Assembly (NCBI GenBank): GCA_022572825.1
Contig: JACZVE010000011.1
Coordinates: 1-18,246, forward strand
Direction of reading: 5' to 3'
Source: SAR324 cluster bacterium
GTDB lineage: Bacteria > SAR324 > JACQKK01
DNA length: 18,246 nucleotides
Shown here: piece after piece, positions 6,833 to 14,910 of the stretch
Layout: each line of letters starts with the position of its first letter
Numbering within the stretch: position 1 is the first letter of the stretch
The notes under the pieces: generated by a model
What the model saw: only the letters and a program-made list of their open reading frames with translations
Databases searched by the model: none
Told to the model about the DNA's origin: nothing
Position numbers and translations under genes: made by a program

Positions 6833-9237
6833 TTTGGCGTTGCGTTAAGCGGACTGGATGGCTCGCCCTCGCCGTGGGGGGATTGCTGACCGTGGTAGTG
6901 GGGGCCTACCTCGCCTATCTGAGCACCCAACTGCCTCCCGTGGCGCAACTGGAGGATCCGGATTACAGCCTGCCTACCATTATTTACGACCGGCATGGAC
7001 GCAAGGTGGACGAGGTGTTTATCAAGCGCCGCAAGCTGGTTGGCTACGATCAGCTCCCCTCGCACCTGATCAACGGACTGATCGCCAAGGAGGACTCCCG
7101 CTTTTTCGAGCACCACGGCATCGACCCGTTGCGGATACTCAAGGCGGCGTGGGTGGACCTGATGGCGATGGAAATCGTCCAGGGCGCCAGCACGCTGACA
7201 CAGCAAACTGCCCGCCAGTTCTTCCTCACCCTGGAAAGAACCTGGATTCGCAAGCTGAAGGAAATCCTGCTGGCCCTGCGCATCGAGCGCGAGTTCAGCA
7301 AAGAAGAGATCATCACCTTGTACCTGAACAAGGTGAATTTCGGAGACGCCTGGGGGGTTGCCGCGGCCGCGGAGTACTACTTCGACAAGAAAGTGGAGCA
7401 CCTCAGCCTGTCGGAAAGCGCCGTGCTGGTGGGACTGCTGCCGGCACCGAACCGCTATAAGCCGACGCGCAACCTGCAATTGTCGATGGCACAGCGCAAC
7501 ATCGTATTGGCACGCATGTCCGCGGAAGGGTTCATCACACCCAGCGAGCAAATGGCGGCAGCCTCTGAGGGGATTTTGCTGGCGCAATCCGCCAACCCGA
7601 AAAATGAGGCGGTAGCCTATTACGTGGAGCTGGTGCGGCGGAAGCTGTTGGCGCGGTTCGGCAGCCGTGAGCTTTACGAGGGGGGTCTGCACGTCTATAC
7701 GGCCATGGACTTCGCCTATCAGGTAGCGGCGCACCAGGAGTTGGTCGCGGGTGTGCGCGCCCTGGACCGCCGACGCGGCTATCGCGGCGCGGAGGACAGC
7801 ATCGAACTGGACCCGCAGGGCGAAGTGCCCGACATCGTGCTGCAGGGTCTCAATCCAGGCCGTGAGATGGAAATCGGCAACATCATGCGCGGCGTCGTCG
7901 TCGAAGTGGGCGAGGAAGCCGCGCGGGTCGTCCTGGCGCCCTATCAGGAAGGCGTCATCGAGTGGGAGCAGCTCAAGGAACAGTGGCCGGCGCGTCTCCC
8001 CGAGCGCGAAGATGCCCAGCCACTGGCCATTACCGCGCTCAGCGACATTCTGGCGCCGGGTGAGCTGATTCAGGCGGAAATTATCGGCCAAGATCTGGAC
8101 AGTGGGCACTACCGGCTCGATCTTTACCAGGAACCCCAAGCCAACGGCGCCATTTACGTGATGGATCCCCGCAGTGGCGAAGTGCTGGCCATGGTGGGGG
8201 GCATCCGCTTCGGACGGGGAGAGGGTGCCAGTGAGTTTATCCGCGCCACCCAGGCTGTGCGCCAACCAGGGTCTGCTTTCAAGCCGATCATCTATGCCGC
8301 GGCAATCGAGGAAGGCTTCACCGTGGCCTCGGTGTTGGACGACAGCCCCCGCGTGTTCACCATGAGCACCGGCAAAAAACACACGCCGCAAAATTACGAC
8401 CAGGGTTTTCTGGGCAGGCTGACCCTGCGGGAATCGCTGGTGCGCAGCCGCAATGTGCCCACCGTGCAGCTTGTGGACGAGATGGGCGCGCGCAAAGTGA
8501 TCGAGTACGCACGCAAATTCGGCATCACCACGCCCATTCCGGAGGAGAGCATTATCGCGCTGGGCACGCACTCTGTGAAGCTGTCCGAGCTGACGCGGGC
8601 CTATGCGGTATTGTCAAACGCGGGCAAGCTGGCAGAGCCGATCTACGTGCTGCGCATCGAGGACTCCAAGGGCAACGTAATCGTCGAGCAGCAGCCTGTC
8701 GTCTCGCAGGTCATCTCCGAGGCCACCGCATACGTGATTTCCGACCTATTGCGCGATGTGGTCCGCAGTCCCTTCGGCACAGGCTACCGCGCCATGAAAG
8801 GCTTCACCCGGCCCGCCGCGGGCAAGACCGGCACCACTCAGAATTACACGGACGCCTGGTACCTGGGCTTTATTCCGCAGATTGCCGCAGGGGTCTACGT
8901 GGGCTTCGACGATCCAACCATCTCCCTGGGTCCCTACGAAGCGGGCGCCAGGGCCGCTGCACCGATCTGGAAGGGGTTCATGAGCCGAGTGGAGGGCTCC
9001 CTACCCATCGAAACGTTCAAGCAACCCGATAGCGTGGTGACGATGCGGGTGGGTCCGGAGGGACAGTTGCTGGGCCCCTGCGACACGCCGGCCGGCTCAC
9101 GCTACGAGCTGTTCAAGGCGGATACCATCCCCAAGCGGTTGCACACTGGCTCTACCTGCGTGGGCGGTCCGCTTCAGGCCCATCCGCCCACGGGCCAGCC
9201 CGGCGCGCGGAAGGAGCGGGAAAACGTAGAGCTGTAG
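6829..9237 (+). CDS. mrcA: Penicillin-binding protein 1A (bifunctional transglycosylase/transpeptidase)
   Basis: An 802-residue class A PBP that polymerises lipid II into glycan strands and cross-links peptides in the periplasm. It has an N-terminal membrane anchor (~residues 9-30). The GT51 domain shows the catalytic Glu motif at E88 (KEDSRFFEHHGID), then GASTLTQQTARQF, KLKEILLALRIER and EEIITLYLNKVNFG. A central inserted OB-like region (~320-440) is as in PBP1A. The transpeptidase domain has nucleophile S482 in SAFK (PGSAFKPI), SRN at 540-542 and KTGTT from K666, so both active sites are intact. The tail beyond ~770 is Pro/Gly-rich. Translation is coupled to the unknown gene upstream. In many gammaproteobacteria this gene is divergent from pilMNOPQ; here it is not. 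It could equally be labelled ponA. Confidence 0.95.
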   Translation: MIWRCVKRTGWLALAVGGLLTVVVGAYLAYLSTQLPPVAQLEDPDYSLPTIIYDRHGRKVDEVFIKRRKLVGYDQLPSHLINGLIAKEDSRFFEHHGIDPLRILKAAWVDLMAMEIVQGASTLTQQTARQFFLTLERTWIRKLKEILLALRIEREFSKEEIITLYLNKVNFGDAWGVAAAAEYYFDKKVEHLSLSESAVLVGLLPAPNRYKPTRNLQLSMAQRNIVLARMSAEGFITPSEQMAAASEGILLAQSANPKNEAVAYYVELVRRKLLARFGSRELYEGGLHVYTAMDFAYQVAAHQELVAGVRALDRRRGYRGAEDSIELDPQGEVPDIVLQGLNPGREMEIGNIMRGVVVEVGEEAARVVLAPYQEGVIEWEQLKEQWPARLPEREDAQPLAITALSDILAPGELIQAEIIGQDLDSGHYRLDLYQEPQANGAIYVMDPRSGEVLAMVGGIRFGRGEGASEFIRATQAVRQPGSAFKPIIYAAAIEEGFTVASVLDDSPRVFTMSTGKKHTPQNYDQGFLGRLTLRESLVRSRNVPTVQLVDEMGARKVIEYARKFGITTPIPEESIIALGTHSVKLSELTRAYAVLSNAGKLAEPIYVLRIEDSKGNVIVEQQPVVSQVISEATAYVISDLLRDVVRSPFGTGYRAMKGFTRPAAGKTGTTQNYTDAWYLGFIPQIAAGVYVGFDDPTISLGPYEAGARAAAPIWKGFMSRVEGSLPIETFKQPDSVVTMRVGPEGQLLGPCDTPAGSRYELFKADTIPKRLHTGSTCVGGPLQAHPPTGQPGARKERENVEL

Positions 9238-9356
9238 CCCATCGCGGCAGAAATTCGCGCCACACCGCCTACGGGCGTTGCACCCCTCGAATCATGCCTT
9301 GCGGTCTGGGAAGCGAAGTGCCTTCGGCGAGTATCGTCCCGCTCGATTTTGGCGGC

Positions 9357-9965
9357 TCACCACTCGTGCCAGGAGTCGTCATAGGCCAGGGCGGGCTGCC
9401 AGAGAACTTCCGGCTCGCCCATCGTCGCACTCACCCAGCGGCCGAAGACGAACAACGCATCCGACAGACGGTTGAGGTAGGGCAGCACCTGGCCGCCCAC
9501 CTCCTCCTGCCGCGCCAGGGCCACCACCGTGCGCTCCGCCCGGCGACAGACCGCGCGCGCCTGGTGGAGAAATGCCGCGAGGTTTCCTCCGCCGGGAAGA
9601 ATGAAGCTCGTCAGGGGCTCCAGTTCCGCGTTCATGGTATCGATCACCTTTTCCAGCCACTTCACATCCTCGTCGGAGACGTGTAGCTGACCCTCGTAGC
9701 GGTCTTCTGGGTGAGTGGCCAGTTCGGCGCCGAGGTCGAAGAGCCGCTGCTGGATTGCCTGGAGAATCTTGTCGAAGCCATCTTTGCGAGGACTGGCCGG
9801 CTTCTCGGAGTTGTAGCAGCGCACAATGCCAAGCAGCGAGTTCAGCTCGTCCACCGTGCCATAGCTTTCCACGCGCAAATGGTCCTTGCGCACCTTGCGG
9901 CCGCCCACCAGGGACGTATTGCCTCTATCTCCCTTGCGCGTATAAACTTTATCGATTCGCACCAT
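9357..9965 (-). CDS. pduO: Cob(I)yrinic acid a,c-diamide / cobalamin adenosyltransferase, PduO type
   Basis: Transfers the adenosyl group of ATP to cob(I)alamin, forming coenzyme B12, in the cytosol. The 202-residue protein shows the PduO ATP-binding start YTRKGDRGNTSLVGG (residues 8-22), SYGTVDELNSLLG (34-46), FILPGGG (121-127), the RAVCRRAERTVV helix (137-148) and YLNRLSDALFVFGRW (163-177). All family landmarks are present, so it should be active. ATG at 9965 fits the usual start of the family; an in-frame GTG at 9977 would add four residues. Neither has a clear ribosome binding site. It converges with PBP1A across 119 bases without a T-run terminator and diverges from waaF. No other cobalamin gene is nearby. 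Confidence 0.92.
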   Translation of the reverse strand: MVRIDKVYTRKGDRGNTSLVGGRKVRKDHLRVESYGTVDELNSLLGIVRCYNSEKPASPRKDGFDKILQAIQQRLFDLGAELATHPEDRYEGQLHVSDEDVKWLEKVIDTMNAELEPLTSFILPGGGNLAAFLHQARAVCRRAERTVVALARQEEVGGQVLPYLNRLSDALFVFGRWVSATMGEPEVLWQPALAYDDSWHEW

Positions 9966-10072
9966 GGCCGCATTCACGATGGGGATGGCCAGACGCGCCC
10001 ACCGGACGGACGCGCCAACCCTAACGTCAATCGTCGTTCAAGTCAGGTTAAGGGCGCCGACATCAATTGGCA

Positions 10073-11128
10073 ATGGTCAGCAGCGGTAAGGATGCCCCGC
10101 AAGCGGCGCGGGCAGCGGAGGAAGCGCCCACCGCCTTGCTCGTGCGCACGCCCAACTGGCTGGGCGATCTTCTGGTCAGCACCTCCTTCATTCAGGCGGC
10201 GCTGCAGTGCTTTCCCGCGGCGCGGATCGATCTCGTCGTGCGCCGGGGCTTGGAGGATCTGCCCCTGCCCCATCGCGGTACGATCCTCACCTTCGACCGG
10301 CACGCCGAAAGCGCCGGCGCCTTCGGCAGCCGCCTGAAAGGCCGGGGCTACTCGCACCTATTCGTCCTGCCGCCCAGTTTTTCCGCGGCCTGGATGGCAT
10401 TCCGCAGCCGCGTTCCCCGTCGCATCGGCTACCGGGGGCAGGCGCGCGGGTGGCTGCTGCGTCCCGCCCATGACCACCGTCACCCCCCGCGCTCGGTGCA
10501 TCTGGCCCAAGAGTACCTGGACCTGCTGCGCCCCTGGATGCAGGCCACGGCGGCGCAGTTTCCCGCCCGCCTCGCATTGCCGCCCGGTTGGGCGGAGGCC
10601 CACCGTCCGGCCGAACTGGCGGCGCAAGCGCCTTTTGTCGTGCTGGCGCCGGGCGCGGAGTACGGCCCCGCCAAGCAATGGCCAGGCGAATACTACCGGG
10701 AAACGGCCGTGGCTCTGCACGGGGCAGGCTGGCGGGTCGTGGTGGTGGGATTGGCCAAGGAGCGCGCCCTGGCGGAGAACATCGTTCAGGGGCTGCCGGA
10801 AGGGCTCAACCTGTGCGGAAAGACGGGGCTGAAGGCATTGACGGCCTTGCTGGCCGGCGCGGCGCTGCTGATCAGCAACGATTCGGGCGCCATGCACCTG
10901 GCCGCGGCGCTCGGCCTGCCACAACTGGCCCTGTTCGGTTCCACGAACCCTGTCTGGACGGCGCCGCTCAATCCTCGCGCGGAATTGCTGTATCGAGCGG
11001 AGCCTTGCTCGCCTTGCTACGCGCGGGTGTGCCCCCTCGGCCATCTGCGCTGCCTGGTGGATCTGCGGCCCGAAGGCGTGATCGCGCGCGCCCTGCAATT
11101 GCTTGAACGGTCCGCCGGCAGCCAGTGA
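10073..11128 (+). CDS. waaF: Lipopolysaccharide heptosyltransferase II (GT9 family)
   Basis: Adds the second L-glycero-D-manno-heptose to the LPS inner core at the cytoplasmic face of the inner membrane. The 351-residue protein opens with VRTPNWLGDLLVSTSF, the GT9 N-terminal signature. It has APGAEYGPAKQWP (192-204), which is characteristic of WaaF over WaaC, then NDSGAMHLAAALG (269-281) and GSTNPVWTAP. The C-terminal cysteine group (C312, C315, C320, C327; CSPCYARVCPLGHLRC) is also typical. ATG at 10073 is used; TTG at 10067 is an in-frame alternative. Its stop is only 9 bases from the stop of the convergent lgt. Its presence indicates an LPS-bearing organism. Confidence 0.93.
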   Translation: MVSSGKDAPQAARAAEEAPTALLVRTPNWLGDLLVSTSFIQAALQCFPAARIDLVVRRGLEDLPLPHRGTILTFDRHAESAGAFGSRLKGRGYSHLFVLPPSFSAAWMAFRSRVPRRIGYRGQARGWLLRPAHDHRHPPRSVHLAQEYLDLLRPWMQATAAQFPARLALPPGWAEAHRPAELAAQAPFVVLAPGAEYGPAKQWPGEYYRETAVALHGAGWRVVVVGLAKERALAENIVQGLPEGLNLCGKTGLKALTALLAGAALLISNDSGAMHLAAALGLPQLALFGSTNPVWTAPLNPRAELLYRAEPCSPCYARVCPLGHLRCLVDLRPEGVIARALQLLERSAGSQ

Positions 11129-11137
11129 GGGCCGTGT

Positions 11138-11980
11138 TCAGGCAGGCTGCTCTCCGCCTTCGGGTTTGCGCAGGAGCAGGAAAAGCGTCCAGACCAACCC
11201 CACAAGCAGCATCGGCAGGCTGAGCAACTGGCCCATCGTGACAAAGCGCCACAGGTAGCCGATGTCCGCATCGGGGAGCCGCACGAACTCGACCGCCAAG
11301 CGCGCAATTCCGTAGAGGAGCAGGAACACGGCGGGCTGCAGACCCACCCGGCGGACGCGCCCCCGCAACAGCCACAGCACGGCAAATATCACGACGCCCT
11401 CGCCGAAGGCCTCGTATAACTGGGTGGGATGGCGGGGCAGCCGCTGTGGATCGCCGGGGAAGATCACCCCCCAGCTCCCGTTGGTTTTCATTCCATACAG
11501 CTCGCCGTTGATGAAATTGCCGATGCGCCCCAGAAACAGTCCCACCGGCACCCACAACGCCACGATGTCCGCCAGCGCGAGAAGCGGGATGCGGTTCCGG
11601 CCCGCGTAGAGCCACAGCGCCAGGGTCACCCCCAGCAACCCGCCGTGGAACGACATGCCCCCCTTCCAGGTCTCCAGGATGCGCAGGGGCTGCTCCAGGT
11701 AGGGCATTCCACCGTAGAAGATGACCCATCCCAGGCGCCCGCCCACAATCACGCCCACAATCACGTAGGTGAACAGATTGGGAATCTGCTCGCTCGACAC
11801 CGGCGATCCCGGTTGGCGGCTGACGCGCAGGCAATACCAATAGCCGGTCAGGAAGGCCAGCGCGTACATCAATCCGTACCAGCCGATCCGCAGCGTCAGC
11901 GGTCCGAACCAGGGGATCTCCAGCGGACCCAGCTGCACCAACACGGGATCCAGGTTGTGCTCATATATCAAGCCGGTCAT
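11138..11980 (-). CDS. lgt: Phosphatidylglycerol-prolipoprotein diacylglyceryl transferase
   Basis: Lgt transfers diacylglycerol from phosphatidylglycerol to the lipobox Cys of prolipoproteins in the inner membrane, the first step of lipoprotein maturation. The 280-residue product has seven likely membrane helices, the essential HGG segment (GGMSFHGGLLG, His at 112) and the Lgt signature GRIGNFINGELYG (151-163). It also has RHPTQLYEAFGEG, where family-conserved Tyr and Glu lie. ATG at 11978-11980 is chosen because MTGLIYEHNLDPV matches the family N terminus; the open frame reaches upstream to 12025 without homologous-looking sequence. It is divergent from zapA and convergent with waaF. The usual partner thyA is not seen. 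Confidence 0.95.
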   Translation of the reverse strand: MTGLIYEHNLDPVLVQLGPLEIPWFGPLTLRIGWYGLMYALAFLTGYWYCLRVSRQPGSPVSSEQIPNLFTYVIVGVIVGGRLGWVIFYGGMPYLEQPLRILETWKGGMSFHGGLLGVTLALWLYAGRNRIPLLALADIVALWVPVGLFLGRIGNFINGELYGMKTNGSWGVIFPGDPQRLPRHPTQLYEAFGEGVVIFAVLWLLRGRVRRVGLQPAVFLLLYGIARLAVEFVRLPDADIGYLWRFVTMGQLLSLPMLLVGLVWTLFLLLRKPEGGEQPA

Positions 11981-12183
11981 TCCGCCCACCGGGTTAAAGT
12001 CACGGCAGCCGGGCCTGCGCCGCAACCCTTACCGCCTGGGCTGCGGTCACTGCCCTGGCGCTGCCGGAACGGGGTCGCAAAATCGGGAAAGCTATTCGAT
12101 CAGGCTAGCAGGATGCGGCTTTGTATCCAATGCTTTTCCCCGCCGATCCACACAGTCCGTGCGCTGCCCCGTGCGGAGCGCCG

Positions 12184-12213
12184 TTGCTTTTCACGGGGGC
12201 AAAGTGCTAAGCT
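12184..12213 (+). promoter_or_regulatory. Promoter candidate for zapA
   Basis: TTGCTT (12184-12189), 18-base spacer, TAAGCT (12208-12213), placing transcription start about 45 bases ahead of the GTG start of zapA. Each hexamer is only a partial match to consensus. Confidence 0.3.
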
Positions 12214-12267
12214 TGCGCCGCAGGTCGGAGGGAACGGATTCCGTCAACCCCTGCAAAAGGTACAACC

Positions 12268-12591
12268 GTGTCAGGATATTTGGCAGAGCAGGAAGCCGCC
12301 TGGTATGACATCACCGTCGCGGGAAAGCGATTCAATATCGCCAGCCATCACAGTGAATCCCACATAAGGGAGATCGAACGCCTCCTGAACGAGACGTTCG
12401 CGGAGGTCAGCGCGCGGGTTCAACGGAAATCCGTGCTCAACATCGCGTTGTTGACCGCACTTAACCTTGCAGATCAATTGTTGACGTGGAAAGCGGACCA
12501 AAGCGGAGAATCGGAAGACTGGAGCCGGCGGGTGGAGCATCTGGTGACCCGGCTGGAATCCGTTTTGGATCGGAATGCGACGAACTCCTAG
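12268..12591 (+). CDS. zapA: Cell division protein ZapA
   Basis: ZapA binds and bundles FtsZ filaments at the division ring. The 107-residue protein follows the family plan: an N-terminal beta-rich head (YDITVAGKRFNIASHHSES) and a long C-terminal coiled-coil helix (RVQRKSVLNIALLTALNLADQLLTWK and on to residue ~100). The start is GTG at 12268 with AAAGG 8 bases upstream; no closer ATG exists. A 6S RNA begins about 18 bases after the stop, the usual zapA-ssrS order of gammaproteobacteria, and this is good support for both calls. Confidence 0.92.
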   Translation: MSGYLAEQEAAWYDITVAGKRFNIASHHSESHIREIERLLNETFAEVSARVQRKSVLNIALLTALNLADQLLTWKADQSGESEDWSRRVEHLVTRLESVLDRNATNS

Positions 12592-12608
12592 CCGGATTGC
12601 GTCAGGCT

Positions 12609-12795
12609 TTGGCACTCCTGCGGTGTTCGATATGCTGAAAATTCTTTGAGCCTATTTTCTTGATCGGGGCTTAGTCCCTGAAGGCCGTGTGCAGGCCCAG
12701 TGGTATCAATGGGAAGCCTGACGCCTTCAAACCGAACCCCACCTGCACTAGCAGGTTCAAGAATACCAGCATCCCGGCACAGGCGGGAGTGTCAC
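12609..12795 (+). ncRNA. ssrS: 6S RNA (SsrS), RNA polymerase-binding regulatory RNA
   Basis: 6S RNA mimics an open promoter and sequesters sigma70-RNA polymerase in stationary phase. Evidence is of four kinds. The position directly behind zapA is the expected one. A closing stem pairs GGCACTCCTGC (12611-12621) with GCGGGAGTGTC (12783-12793). The 5' arm GGGGCTTAGTCCCTGA (about 12666-12681) parallels the GGGCCAGTCCCCTGAG of E. coli. The 3' half carries GTGCAGGCCC, GGGAAGCCTGA and an ACCTGCACTAGCAGGTTCAAG hairpin region like those of Pseudomonas-type 6S RNAs. The length of about 187 bases fits. Ends are set by the stem and may be off by a few bases. The gene that often follows, a 5-formyltetrahydrofolate cyclo-ligase, is absent. 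Confidence 0.88.
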
Positions 12796-13143
12796 CTCTC
12801 CTTCAAGCGCTTTCAACCCTAATCGCGACGGACGGTGCATCGGGATCGTACCGCCGGCCAGGTCATGGCCAGCGGTCGTTCTTGGTGCTGCAACGTATAG
12901 GCGAGCGCTTGCGCCTTCAGTCCGGGTGCTCGCCGGCAGGCGCCGCGTTGTCATGGTGGCTGGACCTGTCGGATCGGCGGCCGCACATCGGCGCAATCGG
13001 CCAAGGTGCCCCTCTGAGCGGGAACGGCATGCGGCCCAGGAGAGATGGCGGCCGGCCGGCGCTGCCGGCCGCCGAACCTGTGTTGCGGCGGCGGGGCCTG
13101 CCTCATGCGCGTTGGGTTGATGACTGTCGCGCGGGCAAGCGAA
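12796..13143. other. GC-rich non-coding stretch with two strong hairpins
   Basis: No gene is supported between the 6S RNA and the STAS gene. A hairpin at 12851-12875 has arms CCGC-C-GGCCA and TGGCC-A-GCGG around GGTCA. A second at 13047-13073 has perfect 10-base arms (GGCGGCCGGC / GCCGGCCGCC) with a 7-base loop. Neither has a following T tract. They may end the 6S and STAS transcripts, or may be relics. Open frames crossing this region read through the 6S RNA and look random. Confidence 0.45.
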
Positions 13144-13485
13144 TCAACTGCCCATCGCCTTGATGGCGTCCTGCTCCAAGGCGTGGATATTGAGGATCCT
13201 GTTCAGGCGGGTAATGGAGAAGATTTCTTCATTTTTCTTGCTGAGATTGGAGAGCGCAAACTTGCCCTCCTTTTGCTGCATCGTCTTGAAGATGGAGACA
13301 ATGAGACCGATTCCGGACGAATCGATGAAGTTGACCTTTTCAAAGTTGATCACCAGCCCTTTGACATCAGGGCTATCCAGATGGGGCTTGAGATAGGACT
13401 TTGCCTCATTTACGCCGTCAAGTGCGATGTTCCCTTCGATTGACACCACACACACCTCTTTTTCAATGCGATGCGTACAAATCAT
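13144..13485 (-). CDS. STAS-domain anti-sigma factor antagonist (SpoIIAA/RsbV-like)
   Basis: Anti-anti-sigma proteins bind a partner anti-sigma kinase when unphosphorylated and release a sigma factor or other target. The 113-residue protein is a single STAS domain: VVSIEGNIALDGVNEAKSYL, then GLVINFEKVNFIDSSGIGLIV with the phosphorylatable Ser pair S56/S57, then KFALSNLSKKNEEIF and RILNIH. ATG at 13485 is chosen because GGGGAG lies about 5 bases upstream; the frame is open to 13599 but without STAS-like sequence. No kinase, phosphatase or sigma factor is nearby, so it is an orphan here. It is richer in Lys, Asn and Ile and in AT than its neighbours and reminds me of deltaproteobacterial STAS proteins, which suggests acquisition. 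That is inference. Confidence 0.88.
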   Translation of the reverse strand: MICTHRIEKEVCVVSIEGNIALDGVNEAKSYLKPHLDSPDVKGLVINFEKVNFIDSSGIGLIVSIFKTMQQKEGKFALSNLSKKNEEIFSITRLNRILNIHALEQDAIKAMGS

Positions 13486-13695
13486 GGCACTCCCCGGGAC
13501 ATACGGATCACCGCGCAGCCACACCAATCGCGTAAGAGATGCTCCATCGTGATGTGCTGGCACTCGACGACTGTGGCCGTACTCCGCATATATGCACAAC
13601 TTCGCTTGTTATACCAGGAAAATATAGCTCCCTTCGGCAGCCGAACTGCTTAGCAATATGCGGCACCGCGTGAAGCAGTCCGCGGTTCTGCAATC

Positions 13696-13848
13696 TCACA
13701 AATCTTGACACGACGGGCACTGGGCGATGGTGCCCTGGCGGAGCCGATTTCGCATGGCATCGTGCCAGCACTGGCGGCAGGCGTGCTCGCTAGTCGCGCG
13801 TCGTTTCCGCCAAGTGTTGTCATAAGGATTGGCGCCTATTCGCGTTAG
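13696..13848 (-). other. Startless open frame encoding a zinc-ribbon-like peptide (possible gene relic)
   Basis: A 50-codon open stretch on the minus strand reads DNTWRKRRATSEHACRQCW, then a helix-like middle, then QGTIAQCPSCQDL and a TGA at 13696-13698. The four cysteines form CxxC-x18-CxxC, the layout of a zinc ribbon, with a basic N-terminal arm. There is no ATG, GTG or TTG in frame before the cysteines; the upstream stop is TGA at 13849-13851. It may be the remnant of a small zinc-ribbon gene that lost its start or suffered a frameshift, may use an unusual start, or may be chance. No function is proposed. Confidence 0.3.
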
Positions 13849-13904
13849 TCAGCATGAGCTATCGATATGACTTGTTGTCATGGAGTTGTTTTTATTGATC
13901 TTTG

Positions 13905-13956
13905 CCTCACCCTCGGCCCCTCTCCACGATGCGGAGAGGGGGATTGGGGGGTGGGG
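13905..13956. repeat. REP-like palindromic element
   Basis: Perfect 9-base arms CCCCTCTCC (13917-13925) and GGAGAGGGG (13933-13941) enclose ACGATGC. Outside them CCTCACCCTCGG and ATTGGGGGGTGGGG pair imperfectly. The CTCACCC...CCCCTCTCC...GGAGAGGGG layout is that of widespread intergenic palindromes in Xanthomonadales and other proteobacteria. Only one copy is in the window, so repetition in the genome is inferred, not seen. Confidence 0.6.
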
Positions 13957-14049
13957 CTTCACAAGCGAAAACACAAATTCAAGCGCGAACGATACCGGTG
14001 GCTTGCTGAGCTAAGGGAACAGGCACACTAGCCATTAATCACAGCGCTT

Positions 14050-14910
14050 TCAGGGCTGGCCCCGTTTGGGGTCTTCCAGGTACTGGAAGAGCGACGAGTC
14101 CGAAGAGAGCACCAACCGCGTGCCCTCTTGCAGGGAATCCCGATAGATTTCCAGGCTTTTCAAGAAGGAGTAGAACTCGGGATCCTGCTTCAGCGCCTCG
14201 GCGAAGATGCGTATGGCCTCTCCGTCCCCCTGCCCGCGGATGGCTTCGCTCTTGCGCTTGGCCTCGGCGATGATGATCGTGCGTTCCTTGTCGGTTTGCG
14301 CGATAATTTTAATCTGCTCCTCGGCCCCCTCGGAGCGGTAGCGCTTGCTGATGCGCGTGCGCTCCGCGCGCATGCGGGCGTAGATGCTTTCCGCGATTTC
14401 ACGGGGAAAGTCGGTGCGTTTGATGCGCACATCCAGGATGGTTACGCCGAACTCCTCGGTCTTGGTGCGCGTTTGCTGCGCGACCTCCTCCATGATGCCC
14501 TCGCGTTTTTCCGTGATGATGTCCGACAGGTCATGGGAGGCCACTGCCTCGCGCAGGACGGAGGAGATGATGTTATCGAGCCGGGCATGGGCTCGCGAGG
14601 TGTTCCTTAGCGTCTTGAAAAACTTCAATGGGTCGACGATGCTGAAGCGGGCGTAGATGTCCACCACCAGCGCTTTCTTATCGCGGGTGAGAAACTCGGC
14701 CGGCGCGGCGTCATAGCGCAGCAGGCGCTTTTCGTAGCGCGTTACATCTTGAATAAAGGGCAGCTTGAAGTGCAGGCCCGGCTCGCGAATCGTGCGCACG
14801 AATTCCCCGAACTGGATAACTATGCCCTGTTTGGTCTCGTCCATCGTGAACACAGAGCTGTACACCACGAGCAACGCGGCGGCCAGTACGACGAGGATGG
14901 CAATTTTCAT
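14050..14910 (-). CDS. hflC: Protease modulator HflC (SPFH/prohibitin family)
   Basis: HflC forms, with HflK, the large periplasm-exposed ring complex that encloses and restrains the FtsH protease. The 286-residue protein has an N-terminal membrane helix (residues 3-21), the SPFH domain beginning DETKQGIVIQFGEFVRTI, the conserved EPGLHFKLPFIQDV, and a long coiled-coil (about 170-235) containing RMRAERTRISKRYRSEG and the alanine/glutamate-rich QTDKERTIIIAEAKRKSEA. It ends in SSLFQYL as in the family. Its ATG overlaps the hflK TGA in an ATGA (14907-14910), so the two are translationally coupled. No T-run terminator is visible after its stop. Confidence 0.96.
   Translation of the reverse strand: MKIAILVVLAAALLVVYSSVFTMDETKQGIVIQFGEFVRTIREPGLHFKLPFIQDVTRYEKRLLRYDAAPAEFLTRDKKALVVDIYARFSIVDPLKFFKTLRNTSRAHARLDNIISSVLREAVASHDLSDIITEKREGIMEEVAQQTRTKTEEFGVTILDVRIKRTDFPREIAESIYARMRAERTRISKRYRSEGAEEQIKIIAQTDKERTIIIAEAKRKSEAIRGQGDGEAIRIFAEALKQDPEFYSFLKSLEIYRDSLQEGTRLVLSSDSSLFQYLEDPKRGQP

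Larger units (their letters stand above)
13486..14049. other. 564-base intergenic region between hflC and the STAS gene
   Basis: No complete gene is supported. Besides the zinc-ribbon-like frame (13696-13848) and the REP-like hairpin (13905-13956) it has an ATGAC-TTGTT-GTCAT inverted repeat (13867-13881). This is followed shortly by GTTTTT and could act as a weak plus-strand terminator. On the minus strand TATATT and TATAAC near 13605-13630 are possible -10 elements for the STAS gene, without a clear -35. The region is more AT-rich than the flanking genes. Confidence 0.45.

Noticed and set aside
6700..8571. 623-codon minus-strand frame opposite PBP1A
   Set aside because: Antisense shadow of a gene with intact transglycosylase and transpeptidase motifs.
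12687..13163. 158-codon plus-strand frame downstream of zapA
   Set aside because: It begins inside the 6S RNA and runs through hairpins into the antisense of the STAS gene; no motif or ribosome binding site.
13508..13771. 87-codon minus-strand frame beside the zinc-ribbon-like frame
   Set aside because: It overlaps in a different phase, lacks a ribosome binding site and covers the STAS promoter region.
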